DNA from: an uncultured Eubacteriales bacterium
GTDB taxonomy: Bacteria; Bacillota; Clostridia; Oscillospirales; CAG-272
Reading direction: 5' to 3'
NCBI GenBank assembly: GCA_900546695.1
Contig: URDX01000043.1
Coordinates: 1-12,157 of the forward strand
Length of the DNA: 12,157 bases
The position numbers and the translations under genes were made by a program. Below the pieces are notes generated by a model that made no database searches, had not been told where the DNA came from, and worked only from the letters and a program-made list of their open reading frames with translations. Shown here in pieces: positions 1-6,880 of the stretch. How positions within the stretch are numbered: position 1 is the stretch's first letter; each line of letters begins with the position of its first letter.

Positions 1-205
1 CGTACAATTGTACGGCAGAGGCGATTTTCGGCGGTAGAAAAAGCGGATAATCATTCCTTCGGAGAAATCCGGTAGGATTTCATCCACTTTCTTAGCTCTT
101 GTGCTGAACAAAAGCCCAAATCATTCTTTTATCCGCTTTTTCGATCTGCACTTTTTTAGCCTTCCCGAGAGCTTTTTCGGTCGGCGATTTTTTAGCCGCC
201 CCGAG
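1..205. repeat. Structured dispersed repeat, left copy (unknown family)
   Basis: This stretch aligns with 11944-12120. The first 44 bases are about 84% identical to 11944-11987, and the block around 137-162 resembles 12085-12110. Between them the sequence has diverged, but the helices remain. GAAAAAGCGGAT (37-48) is the perfect reverse complement of 131-142. GAAATCC (64-70) pairs with GGATTTC (75-81) across a 4-base loop. CGTAC (1-5) pairs with GTACG (10-14), and the GC that would extend this stem lies off the left edge. A second version of the 3' motif (CTTTTTCGG...TTTTTTAGCC, 172-197) follows directly, so the end looks internally duplicated. The element ends about 12 bases before the nadE ribosome binding site and so probably lies in the nadE leader. 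Strand and transcription are not established. No match to a named repeat or RNA family is recognised. Confidence 0.7.
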
Positions 206-229
206 CGGATATTAATGGAGGAAGAAATA

Positions 230-955
230 ATGCGTGACTATAAAGCAGAGCTTGAAGCCCGCGTAGAATTCATACGCGGCGTGCTGCGCGACTCCGGTGC
301 GAGCGGCATTGTTTACGGAAACAGCGGCGGCAAGGACAGCGCACTCGTCGGCGCACTGTGCAAGGCAGCGTGCGACAATACCGTCGGTATCATAATGCCG
401 TGCGCATCAAAGCGCAATTTCGGTCTCGACCGCGATGACGGTCTGACCGTCGCAACCCATTTCGGCATTGAGACGCGGGAGGTCGACCTCTCGCCCGTCA
501 AGGAAGCTATGACAGCGGCGCTCTCAGGAGCGACCGAGCTGTCGGCTATGGGCAGCACTAATATAAATCCCCGTCTGCGTATGACGACGCTGTACGCCGT
601 TGCGGCAAGCGAAAACCGCCTTGTCGCGGGTACGGGAAACCGCAGCGAAGCATATCTCGGATACTTTACAAAATGGGGCGACGGCGCGTACGATTTCAAC
701 CCCATCGCCGACCTTACCGTCACCGAGATATACGCCTTTTTGCGCTACCTCGGCTGCCCCGAGTGCGTTATTACGAAAGCACCCTCTGCGGGGCTGTTCG
801 ACGGACAGACCGACGAGAGCGAAACGGGTGTCAGCTACGCGGCACTTGACCGCTATCTGCTGACGGGCGTTGCCTCCGATGAGGTTATTGCCTCGATAGA
901 GCGGCTGCACGGCGCAAGCGAGCATAAGCGGCGCTCGATACCCACATACCGCTGA
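230..955 (+). CDS. nadE: NAD+ synthetase, ammonia-dependent
   Basis: The protein carries out the last step of NAD+ synthesis: ATP-dependent adenylation of nicotinic acid adenine dinucleotide, followed by amidation with ammonia in the cytoplasm. From the ATG at 230 it is 241 residues, the compact single-domain form without the glutaminase domain of glutamine-dependent enzymes. Visible motifs are the PP-loop SGGKDS (32-37), NINPRLRMTTLY (111-122), GTGNRSE (134-140) and YFTKWGDGAYDFNPIADLT (145-163), followed by PSAGLFDGQTDE near the C-terminus, all in the family order. The reading frame is open back to an ATG at 101, but the extra 43 residues are Phe/Arg-rich, unlike NadE, and are encoded by the repeat element. 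The start at 230 is chosen because GGAGG (217-221) lies 8 bases before it. No cotranscribed neighbour is evident, since a 570-base gap follows. The family assignment is very secure; the promoter is not identified. Confidence 0.96.
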   Translation: MRDYKAELEARVEFIRGVLRDSGASGIVYGNSGGKDSALVGALCKAACDNTVGIIMPCASKRNFGLDRDDGLTVATHFGIETREVDLSPVKEAMTAALSGATELSAMGSTNINPRLRMTTLYAVAASENRLVAGTGNRSEAYLGYFTKWGDGAYDFNPIADLTVTEIYAFLRYLGCPECVITKAPSAGLFDGQTDESETGVSYAALDRYLLTGVASDEVIASIERLHGASEHKRRSIPTYR

Positions 956-1224
956 GCATTTCGGCATACAGCGCAGAGCTGACTGCCGAGTGTAACGCGC
1001 AGCACATCGCTGTGTCGCTGCCCCTGCTGAGCAGCAGCTCGGCATATCGCCGTACCGATCCCCCGCCCGTCCGTGTGCAGTTTCGGGTCGGTGCGGGTCG
1101 GCGGTCGGCATTCAAGCAGGCATAATATAGCGGACTTTTGAGATAACATTCTTAGATAACATTTTGAGTCGACACTCCGATGCGGTCAATCTGAGCAGCA
1201 AAACCAAACATTTAAATATCAAAA
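956..1224. other. Non-coding gap with a three-way-junction-like inverted repeat
   Basis: No convincing gene is seen here; ORFs on both strands are short and overlap nadE. The notable structure is at 984-1044. An outer stem TGCCGAG (984-990) pairs with CTCGGCA (1038-1044). It encloses two further hairpins: GCAGC-ACA (999-1006) with TGT...GCTGC (1011-1021), and CTGCT (1024-1028) with AGCAG (1033-1037). No T-run follows, so it is not an ordinary intrinsic terminator. Further on, AGATAACATT occurs twice (1141-1150 and 1154-1163), flanked by TTTTGAG at 1136-1142 and 1162-1168. A -10-like CATAAT lies at 1121-1126 without a good -35. The promoter of the T-box/asnB unit should lie in this gap but cannot be placed with confidence. 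Confidence 0.45.
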
Positions 1225-1524
1225 GCGCCTGAGTGCGGAGAAGTAACACATATGCTTACCCACAGCGAGCATGGGACGGTGAGAGCCATGCGGCGGAGGA
1301 TGTGCGAATAACACCGCGCGAGCTGCAATCCGAAAGGACGGCGCTCCGCATGCTGCAAAGCACGGTCGGGGCTGCGCCGAGTAGGTGAGTCGGGAGTCGC
1401 CCGTTACAGCGGCAGCCTATAAGGCATAAGCCGCAGTAGGTGAGAGAAAGAAGATAGGTGGCACCGCGAGGTACAGCACTTGCCCTATCGAATGCTGAAT
1501 TCTTGTGCATAACGAGGTACTGAT
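1225..1524 (+). promoter_or_regulatory. T-box leader, asparagine-specific (AAC specifier)
   Basis: T-box RNAs bind a tRNA and sense its charging state. Stem I is visible: GCGG (1235-1238) pairs with CCGC (1314-1317), and ACAT (1248-1251) with ATGT (1300-1303). Between them is the specifier loop, with AGTA on the 5' side and AAC (1310-1312, Asn) followed by A on the 3' side. GCATGG (1269-1274) pairs with CCATGC (1286-1291), capped by the GGTGAGAG region. Central hairpins follow: CGGG/CCCG (1391-1403) and GCGGC/GCCGC (1409-1434). The T-box AGGTGGCACCGCG is at 1456-1468. The antiterminator forms exactly: GATAGG (1453-1458) with CCTATC (1484-1489), bulge TGGCACC (1459-1465), and GCGAG (1466-1470) with CTTGC (1479-1483). 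TGGC would pair with a tRNA ending GCCA, fitting the G discriminator of tRNA-Asn. The specifier agrees with the asparagine synthetase gene downstream. No U-run terminator precedes the start codon. Confidence 0.93.
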
Positions 1525-3102
1525 ATGTGTTCGATAATGGGCTACTGTGCAGGCGGAGCCGCCTTTTCCGATTTTAAGACGGGTTTTGACGAGACCGTTT
1601 CCCGCGGACCTGACGATTCGCGTATAGTCGACACGGGAAACGGGCTGCTCGGCTTTCACCGTCTCGCAATAATGGGACTCGATTCTACGGGAATGCAGCC
1701 GTTTGAGCTTGACGGCAGCTACTGCGTCTGCAACGGCGAGATATACGGCTTTGAGCGTATGCGCGAGCAGCTGAGCGAAAAATATACCTTCGTCAGCGGC
1801 TCAGACTGCGAAATTCTGCTGCCGATGTACCGCGAGTACGGCACAGACATGTTCGCAAAGCTCGACGCGGAGTTTGCGCTTATAATATACGACGCGGAGC
1901 ATAACGAGTACATCGCCGCGCGCGACCCCATCGGCATCCGCCCTCTCTACTACGGCTATTCCGCATCGGGCGCGCCGATATTCGCGAGCGAGCCGAAAAA
2001 CCTTGTAGGTCTGTGCGAGCGCATCATGCCCTTCCCGCCCGGTCACTACTGGAAGGGCGGCGAGTTTCACTGCTATGCGGACATGAGCCGTGTCGAGCAT
2101 GTCTGCACGGACGATCTTGACGAGATATGCGTAAACATCCATAACAAGCTCATCGCGGGCGTTGAAAAACGTCTCGTCGCCGATGCAAAGGTCGGATTTC
2201 TCCTCTCGGGCGGACTCGATTCATCGCTCGTCTGCTCCATCGCCGCAAAGCGCTCGGAAAAGCCCATACGCACCTTTGCGATAGGAATGGATACCGACGC
2301 AATCGACCTCGGCTATGCACGTCAGGTCGCCGAATATATCGGCTCTGAGCACACCGAGGTCATCATGACACGGCAGCAGGTGCTCGATTCGCTCGAGACG
2401 GTCATCCGCATTCTCGGCACGTATGATATCACCACCGTACGCGCAAGCATGGGCATGTATCTGCTCTGCCGCTGGATACACGAAAACACCGACATCCGCG
2501 TGCTGCTGACGGGTGAGATTTCCGATGAGCTGTTCGGCTATAAGTATACCGACTTTGCCCCGTCTGCCGAGGAATTTCAGCGCGAGTCCGAGAAGCGCAT
2601 ACGCGAACTGCATATGTACGACGTTCTCCGTGCAGACCGCTGCATCTCCTCCTGCTCGCTTGAAGCGCGCGTGCCGTTCGGCGACATTGATTTTGTGCGC
2701 TACGTGATGTCTGTCGACCCGCAGAAAAAGCTCAACACCTACGGCAAGGGCAAATATCTGCTCCGCCGCGCTTTCGTCGGCGACTACCTGCCCGAGAGCA
2801 TTCTCATGCGTGAGAAAGCGGCATTCTCCGACGCCGTCGGTCATTCGATGGTTGACGACCTCAAGGAGTACGCAGAGGAGCGGTATACGGATGAGGAATT
2901 CGAGCGCAGACGCGCAAAATTTACCCACGCGCAGCCGTTCACTAAGGAATCCCTGCTCTACCGCGAGATATTTGAAAAGTACTACCCCGGTCAGAGCGAG
3001 ATGATAACCGACTTCTGGATGCCGAACCGCAGCTGGGAGGGCTGCGACGTAAACGACCCGTCTGCCCGCGTGCTCTCGAACTACGGCGACAGCGGAAAAT
3101 AA
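1525..3102 (+). CDS. asnB: Asparagine synthetase, glutamine-hydrolysing (AsnB type)
   Basis: The enzyme makes asparagine from aspartate, ATP and glutamine in the cytoplasm. The 525-residue protein has both expected domains. The N-terminal class II glutaminase domain begins with the nucleophile Cys2 (MCSIMG) and has RGPDDS (27-32), FHRLAIMG (44-51), NGEIYG (70-75) and ARDPIGIRPLYYGY (132-145). The C-terminal synthetase domain has the PP-loop SGGLDSS (228-234), the Asp-rich GEISDELFGY (330-339), SLEARVPFGD (378-387) and the YGKGKYLLRRAF segment (406-417). The length is close to the common 500-560 residue bacterial form. The start is fixed by the catalytic Cys2 and by GAGG (1514-1517), 7 bases upstream of the ATG. 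Regulation by an Asn-specific T-box predicts expression when uncharged tRNA-Asn accumulates. The context supports true asparagine synthesis rather than one of the related amidotransferases of secondary or cell-surface metabolism. Confidence 0.95.
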   Translation: MCSIMGYCAGGAAFSDFKTGFDETVSRGPDDSRIVDTGNGLLGFHRLAIMGLDSTGMQPFELDGSYCVCNGEIYGFERMREQLSEKYTFVSGSDCEILLPMYREYGTDMFAKLDAEFALIIYDAEHNEYIAARDPIGIRPLYYGYSASGAPIFASEPKNLVGLCERIMPFPPGHYWKGGEFHCYADMSRVEHVCTDDLDEICVNIHNKLIAGVEKRLVADAKVGFLLSGGLDSSLVCSIAAKRSEKPIRTFAIGMDTDAIDLGYARQVAEYIGSEHTEVIMTRQQVLDSLETVIRILGTYDITTVRASMGMYLLCRWIHENTDIRVLLTGEISDELFGYKYTDFAPSAEEFQRESEKRIRELHMYDVLRADRCISSCSLEARVPFGDIDFVRYVMSVDPQKKLNTYGKGKYLLRRAFVGDYLPESILMREKAAFSDAVGHSMVDDLKEYAEERYTDEEFERRRAKFTHAQPFTKESLLYREIFEKYYPGQSEMITDFWMPNRSWEGCDVNDPSARVLSNYGDSGK

Positions 3103-3149
3103 ACCGTCGTGCCGCACGCGCAAAGCATTCTACTCAACTATTCATCAGC

Positions 3150-3205
3150 AAAAAAGCAATACCGAGACCGCTGCGACATGCGAGCGATCCCGATATTGCT
3201 TTTTT
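3150..3205. terminator. Bidirectional intrinsic terminator between asnB and the hydrolase gene
   Basis: AAAAAAGCAATA (3150-3161) is perfectly complementary to TATTGCTTTTTT (3194-3205). A further short CGCT/AGCG pairing sits inside the loop. The stem gives a T-run on either strand, so it can stop both asnB (+) and the convergent hydrolase gene (-), whose stop codon is 16 bases away. Confidence 0.88.
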
Positions 3206-3220
3206 ATTATTTTGCGGCGG

Positions 3221-4084
3221 TCACAGTCCGCGAATAAGCGCCTGCAGCCTATCCGAATAACCGTCGGTATCATAGCCGAGCCATGCGACACTCAGTCTGC
3301 GCTCGGTATTTATCATGATTATCTGTCCGTACATTCCGCCCTTTGCGTAAACACTCGGCGCGACCGACTCAAGCTCATAGCCGCGCTCAAGCACAATGCG
3401 ACACCACTCTGACGAAAGATACCGTTCGCCGCCGTATACTCCGCCGTCTATATACAGATGACCGAGCTTTGCAATGTCCGCGCTGCGGATGAAAAGCCCC
3501 GTAGCGCCCATCGTATAACCGAGTGGGCAGCGCGACCATGCGGTCTCCTCAAAGTGCATCGGGGTGAACAGCCGCTTTCGCAGCAGCTCGGTGAGCGAGA
3601 TCCCCGTCTTTACCGTGATTATGCGCGAGAGCAGATAGTACGCCGCGTCGCTGTAAACATATTTGCTGCCAACCTTGAGCGGCAGACGGGCGGAGAGCAC
3701 TATCCGCAGAAAGTCGTCGCGCGTGCCGTACAGCCGCTCGTATTCCTCGATATCCTCAACGTCGATATCGAGAAAACCGTGATCTATGCCCCATCTGTGA
3801 CGGATAACATCGTCTACGGTGACGCTCTCCCACCGCTCATCCATACCGTCGGGCAGCGAGCCGCTCAGAATATCCGTCACGCGCTCATCCGTCGACAGCA
3901 TACCGTCATCGTACAGCAATCCGAGTGCCGTAACGGTAAACACCTTCGACACGGAATAGCAGTCGAGCGTCTTGCTCGCGGGGGTGACCGAAAGCGTCGA
4001 TGTCTCGCCGTTCTCGATGACCGTTATCCACGACAGCCCGCGCTCCTTTGCGGCTGCCTCGAATATTATGTCCTTGTTCGTCAT
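3221..4084 (-). CDS. Serine hydrolase, class C beta-lactamase / penicillin-binding fold
   Basis: The 287-residue protein belongs to the beta-lactamase-related serine hydrolases (esterases, peptidases and D-Ala-D-Ala enzymes of the class C fold). The catalytic SxxK motif is SVSK (Ser44, Lys47), in the usual position after an N-terminal strand. The second motif is Y144-S145-D146, where the family normally has YxN, followed by AAYYLLSRII as in relatives. A clear third KTG/HxG box is not obvious; the KGG...GQ segment near the C-terminus is in the right region. There is no signal peptide or lipobox, so the protein is probably cytoplasmic, which argues against a secreted beta-lactamase acting on cell wall or drugs. 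It is shorter than typical 350-400 residue AmpC/EstB proteins. AGGAG (4091-4095) lies 6 bases before the ATG. It is probably transcribed alone, downstream of a repeat tract. The substrate cannot be inferred. Confidence 0.85.
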   Translation of the reverse strand: MTNKDIIFEAAAKERGLSWITVIENGETSTLSVTPASKTLDCYSVSKVFTVTALGLLYDDGMLSTDERVTDILSGSLPDGMDERWESVTVDDVIRHRWGIDHGFLDIDVEDIEEYERLYGTRDDFLRIVLSARLPLKVGSKYVYSDAAYYLLSRIITVKTGISLTELLRKRLFTPMHFEETAWSRCPLGYTMGATGLFIRSADIAKLGHLYIDGGVYGGERYLSSEWCRIVLERGYELESVAPSVYAKGGMYGQIIMINTERRLSVAWLGYDTDGYSDRLQALIRGL

Positions 4085-4108
4085 GACCGTCTCCTGTTTA
4101 TATTTTTT

Positions 4109-4220
4109 GTCTTTTCGGCGTCTGACCGCGCCGCTTTTCAGCGTCTGTTTACGCCGTTTTCAGGCTTCTGTCTGCCCGGTTTTCAGCTACTGTCCGCGTC
4201 GTTTTCCGGCTTCTTTTTAT
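4109..4220. repeat. Degenerate tandem repeat, five units of 22-23 bp
   Basis: Five successive units share the pattern C-CG-TTTTC-(A/G)-G followed by CTG and a GC-rich end. They start near 4109, 4131, 4154, 4176 and 4199; examples are CCGCTTTTCAGCGTCTG at 4131 and CCGTTTTCAGGCTTCTG at 4154. The tract fills most of the 179-base gap between the end of ktrA and the start of the hydrolase gene. No reading frame through it looks coding. It may affect expression of the hydrolase gene. A TATAAA on the minus strand (4216-4221) could be a -10 box, without a clear -35. Confidence 0.65.
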
Positions 4221-4263
4221 ACCGTCATACTCCTTCTTCGTTTCCCTATCGAAAACAAGCACG

Positions 4264-4911
4264 TCAGATGCGGAAGCATTTCTGCAGCGCGCGCAGCTCG
4301 CCTATTACAAGCAGTGTGCAGTCGCCGTCAAGCACCATGTCGGGCGAGACCGAAAACTCCGCATGCCCGCCGCGGCGCAGCGCGATGATGTTGATATTGT
4401 ACTTACGTCGGATATCGATACCGCCGACGCTCTTTCCTAACCATGCGGGCGGAACAGCGACCTCAAAAATGCCGTGATCCTCGTCGACCTCTATATAATC
4501 AAGAATATGATCCGATGTATAGCGAATAGCGGTCCATTTTGCGACCTGCTTTTCGGGGTACACGACCTCATCCGCGCCGTTGCGAAGCAGGAATTTTGCC
4601 TGAACATCGCGTTCTGCGCGCGCCACGACCTTCTTTGCTCCGAGCTCCTTGAGCAGCGATGCGGTCTCGAGCGAGCTCTGAAAATCCCCGCCTATCGTAA
4701 CTATGCAAACGTCGTAATTGTCGACACCGAGCGAGCGGAGAAAGTCGGCATCGGTGCTGTTTCCTATCTGCGCATTTGTCACGAGCGGCAGCACCTTATT
4801 GACCCTATTCTCATCCGAATCCACCGCCATCACCTGATGCCCGAGATCGCAGAGATGCGCGGCAATGTGTCTGCCGAAACGTCCGAGTCCTATAAGCAAT
4901 ACATTTTTCAC
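4264..4911 (-). CDS. ktrA: Ktr/Trk potassium uptake regulatory subunit (RCK domain)
   Basis: This is the cytoplasmic gating subunit that binds nucleotides and controls a KtrB-type potassium channel. The 215-residue protein has an N-terminal Rossmann RCK_N domain with GLGRFG (8-13) and acidic Asp31 at the end of the second strand (AVDSDE), and a C-terminal RCK_C domain from about residue 135. One RCK_N plus one RCK_C (about 215-225 residues) is the KtrA/KtrC layout, not the duplicated TrkA of enterobacteria. The start is a GTG at 4911: the frame reads GTG-AAA-AAT-GTA, and AGGAG (4921-4925) lies 9 bases upstream. It follows ktrB on the same strand after 153 bases. That spacer is short on T-runs and carries CGCATCGG twice (5028-5035 and 5040-5047), so cotranscription with ktrB is likely. 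The family call is secure; the ktrA name rests on domain layout and the neighbour. Confidence 0.93.
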   Translation of the reverse strand: MKNVLLIGLGRFGRHIAAHLCDLGHQVMAVDSDENRVNKVLPLVTNAQIGNSTDADFLRSLGVDNYDVCIVTIGGDFQSSLETASLLKELGAKKVVARAERDVQAKFLLRNGADEVVYPEKQVAKWTAIRYTSDHILDYIEVDEDHGIFEVAVPPAWLGKSVGGIDIRRKYNINIIALRRGGHAEFSVSPDMVLDGDCTLLVIGELRALQKCFRI

Positions 4912-5064
4912 GATTATTATCTCCTATATGTGTTTATTGATACTATGGTCCGATATCGCGCAGCCCGGATGTTCGGACGGGTACCGTGTCGGATATCACA
5001 CCGATGAATATTATGTCGGCGGATGCCGCATCGGGGTATCGCATCGGACGGAGTTGCGCTCCGC

Positions 5065-6399
5065 TCAGCCGACGATAATTTTCTCTTGCGGCAGCTTTGC
5101 GGTATATGTGTCTCTGCCTGATGTTGCGGCATAGATAACGGTCAGGCCGCCGACCCTGCCGAGGAACATAAGCAGTATCAGAATGATATGCGAAGCAAGA
5201 CCGAGGCTCGGGGTTATCCCGAGCGAAACGCCTACCGTTCCGACCGCGGATGCAGTCTCGAACAGGCATGTCGAAAGCGGAAGCCCCTCCGTGAGACTGA
5301 TGGCACACCCGCCCGCAAGCATGAGCGAGATGTACATGACAAGTATGGTCGCTGCGTTCTTTACGACCGAGCTGTCGATGCGCCTGCCGAAAAAGTGCGC
5401 GCTTTCGCGCTGACGGAAGGTCGCGGCGGCATTTGCAAACAGCACAGCTGCGGTCGTTGTTTTCATTCCGCCCGCGGTCGAGCCGGGCGAGCCGCCTATC
5501 AGCATAAGCATGATAAGCACCGCGTGGGAAACGCCGGTCATTGCCGAAAGATCTGCGGTGTTAAAGCCCGCCGTACGCGCCGTAACCGACTGAAAAAGTG
5601 AGCATAGCACCCGCTCGCCGAGCGGTTTGTCTGCAAAATCGCAGAAGTAAAACAGCACTGCGGGCAGGAATATGAGCACTGCGGTAACGGTTAGGATAAC
5701 CTTGCTCTGCATACGGTAGCGATGCACGCGCCAGCGGTGAGAGCAGATATCCTCCCACGTCAGAAAGCCGAGACCGCCGAGCACTATCAGCAGCATAATA
5801 ACGATATTTATCGGGGCGCTTGCGGCGTATCCCGTCAGCGATACGTACTCAGCGCCAGAGCCCCCCAGGATATCAAAGCCCGCATTGCAGAAGGCGGATA
5901 TCGAATGAAAAAACGACATCCACACCCCCTGCACGCCGAAGCGCGGGCAAAGCGACGGCATGAGCAGCAGCGCACCGACAAGCTCAACTGCAAAGGTGCC
6001 GACTATTACAAGCCGCGTCAATCTGACGATGCCGCCGACCTGCGGCGCGGAGATTGCATCCTGCATCGTGCTGCGCTGCCGCAGCGATATCTTTCTGCCC
6101 GAGAGCAGCGAAAACGCGGCGGCGACCGTAATAACACCGAGCCCGCCTATCTGGATAAGCACGATTATGACCGACTGTCCGAATGTCGACCAGTAGCTGC
6201 CCGTATCGCGTACGACAAGACCCGTAACACAGACTGCGGAGGTTGAGGTAAACAGCGCATCGGGAAACGGAGTCGACACCCTGCCCGCAGTTGCAGCGGG
6301 CAGCATGAGCAGCAGTGCACCGAGCAGTATCACCCCTGCAAAGCCGAGAATTATTATTTGAAATGACGATATATACCGCCGTGCGCTTACATTTGACAT
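5065..6399 (-). CDS. ktrB: Ktr/Trk potassium channel subunit (TrkH/KtrB family)
   Basis: This integral membrane protein is the potassium-translocating subunit, with four channel-like membrane-pore-membrane repeats in one chain. It is 444 residues, the usual KtrB length. All four selectivity-filter loops are visible: VCVTG (56-60), FCNAGF (170-175), TARTAGFNT (273-281) and SAVGTVG (384-390). The conserved glycine in each supports K+ (possibly Na+-coupled) transport. GGSPGSTAGGMKTTT (302-315) is the family's characteristic region before the later membrane segments. The ATG at 6399 is preceded by AAGGAGC (6405-6411) at 5 bases spacing. It is the first gene of a two-gene operon with ktrA, driven by the promoter at 6484-6512. 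There is no sign of damage. Confidence 0.95.
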   Translation of the reverse strand: MSNVSARRYISSFQIIILGFAGVILLGALLLMLPAATAGRVSTPFPDALFTSTSAVCVTGLVVRDTGSYWSTFGQSVIIVLIQIGGLGVITVAAAFSLLSGRKISLRQRSTMQDAISAPQVGGIVRLTRLVIVGTFAVELVGALLLMPSLCPRFGVQGVWMSFFHSISAFCNAGFDILGGSGAEYVSLTGYAASAPINIVIMLLIVLGGLGFLTWEDICSHRWRVHRYRMQSKVILTVTAVLIFLPAVLFYFCDFADKPLGERVLCSLFQSVTARTAGFNTADLSAMTGVSHAVLIMLMLIGGSPGSTAGGMKTTTAAVLFANAAATFRQRESAHFFGRRIDSSVVKNAATILVMYISLMLAGGCAISLTEGLPLSTCLFETASAVGTVGVSLGITPSLGLASHIILILLMFLGRVGGLTVIYAATSGRDTYTAKLPQEKIIVG

Positions 6400-6483
6400 A
6401 AAAAGCTCCTTTTCGGCGGAAAATATCAGCCGATGCAGTTCCGAAAGGTTAAATCGAAAAACAAATCGGAGAGGTTATGAGTG

Positions 6484-6512
6484 ATTATATCACCTTTTCT
6501 TTCTTTTTTCCA
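6484..6512 (-). promoter_or_regulatory. Sigma-70-type promoter of ktrB-ktrA, with palindrome at the -10
   Basis: Read on the minus strand: TGGAAA (6507-6512, 4 of 6 to consensus), a 17-base spacer, then a perfect TATAAT (6484-6489). The leader would be about 78 bases to the ktrB ATG. The -10 sits inside the palindrome GTGATTATATCAC (6481-6493), which could be an operator, though a 5-bp arm can arise by chance. Confidence 0.65.
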
Positions 6513-6583
6513 TAGCCAAATTAAAAATATTCGGATAACTGAGAAAAGTCGCCGAAAAGACACGCGACACAGCGGTAACAAAA

Positions 6584-6832
6584 ATGAAAACGGCGAGACC
6601 GTCACATATAGTAACAGTCTCACCGCAGATATTGATTATGCTCACCGTGCAGACGATGCAGTACGAAAATCTGCAGGAAAGAATAAACGAAGCACGGCGC
6701 GCAAAGCACGTCGTACGCCATCACATAACACTTATGCAGGAATTTCTCGCAAACGGTAATTATGACGCACTCGGCGACTGTCTCAGCCGCTACCGCCGCA
6801 GCCTGCCCGACGGCGCGCTGATATCTTACTAA
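6584..6832 (+). pseudogene. Truncated histidine-kinase remnant (GHKL-type dimerisation segment)
   Basis: The 82-codon frame ends in a segment that reads like the dimerisation/phosphoacceptor helix pair of LytS/AgrC-like GHKL kinases: QYENLQERINEARRAKHVVRHH, then a second helix and YRRSLPDGALISY. In this family the pattern is usually R-H-D-x-x-x-H. Here His42 is kept but the following acidic residue is Val43. The frame stops (TAA, 6830-6832) just before the point where relatives continue into the ATP-binding domain. That domain is absent from the following 280 bases, and no multi-pass sensor domain precedes it. There is no ribosome binding site before the ATG at 6584; the frame is open back to a stop at about 6537. 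It is therefore best read as a decayed fragment. A small expressed protein is possible but less likely. No response-regulator gene is adjacent. Confidence 0.55.
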
Positions 6833-6880
6833 GCATCGCGGGCTCGGACTCGGGACAAAGTCCGTCCGCGGCATCGCGGG
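6833..6880. repeat. Long hairpin flanked by 10-bp direct repeats
   Basis: GCATCGCGGG occurs at 6833-6842 and exactly again at 6871-6880. Between and overlapping the first copy is a hairpin with CGCGG (6837-6841) pairing with CCGCG (6866-6870) and CGGACT (6845-6850) with AGTCCG (6859-6864). It begins immediately after the stop codon of the kinase remnant. No T-run follows, so an intrinsic terminator is unlikely. The rest of the gap to 7042 has only short inverted repeats, such as GAGTCA/TGACTC (6987-7006) and ATGACG/CGTCAT (6913-6940), and no gene. Confidence 0.5.

Noticed and set aside
101..229. N-terminal extension of NadE from the ATG at 101
   Set aside because: The extra residues are encoded by the repeat element and do not resemble NadE; the ATG at 230 has a strong ribosome binding site and gives the usual length.
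1474..1507. Standard intrinsic terminator of the T-box
   Set aside because: The only candidate hairpin (1474-1481 with 1491-1497) has a bulged stem of 7 pairs and is followed by AATTCTTGTG rather than a U-run; it is kept only as a weak alternative.
3458..4477. Plus-strand frame of 339 codons opposite the hydrolase gene
   Set aside because: It crosses both the hydrolase gene and the repeat array antisense, and its translation has no family features.
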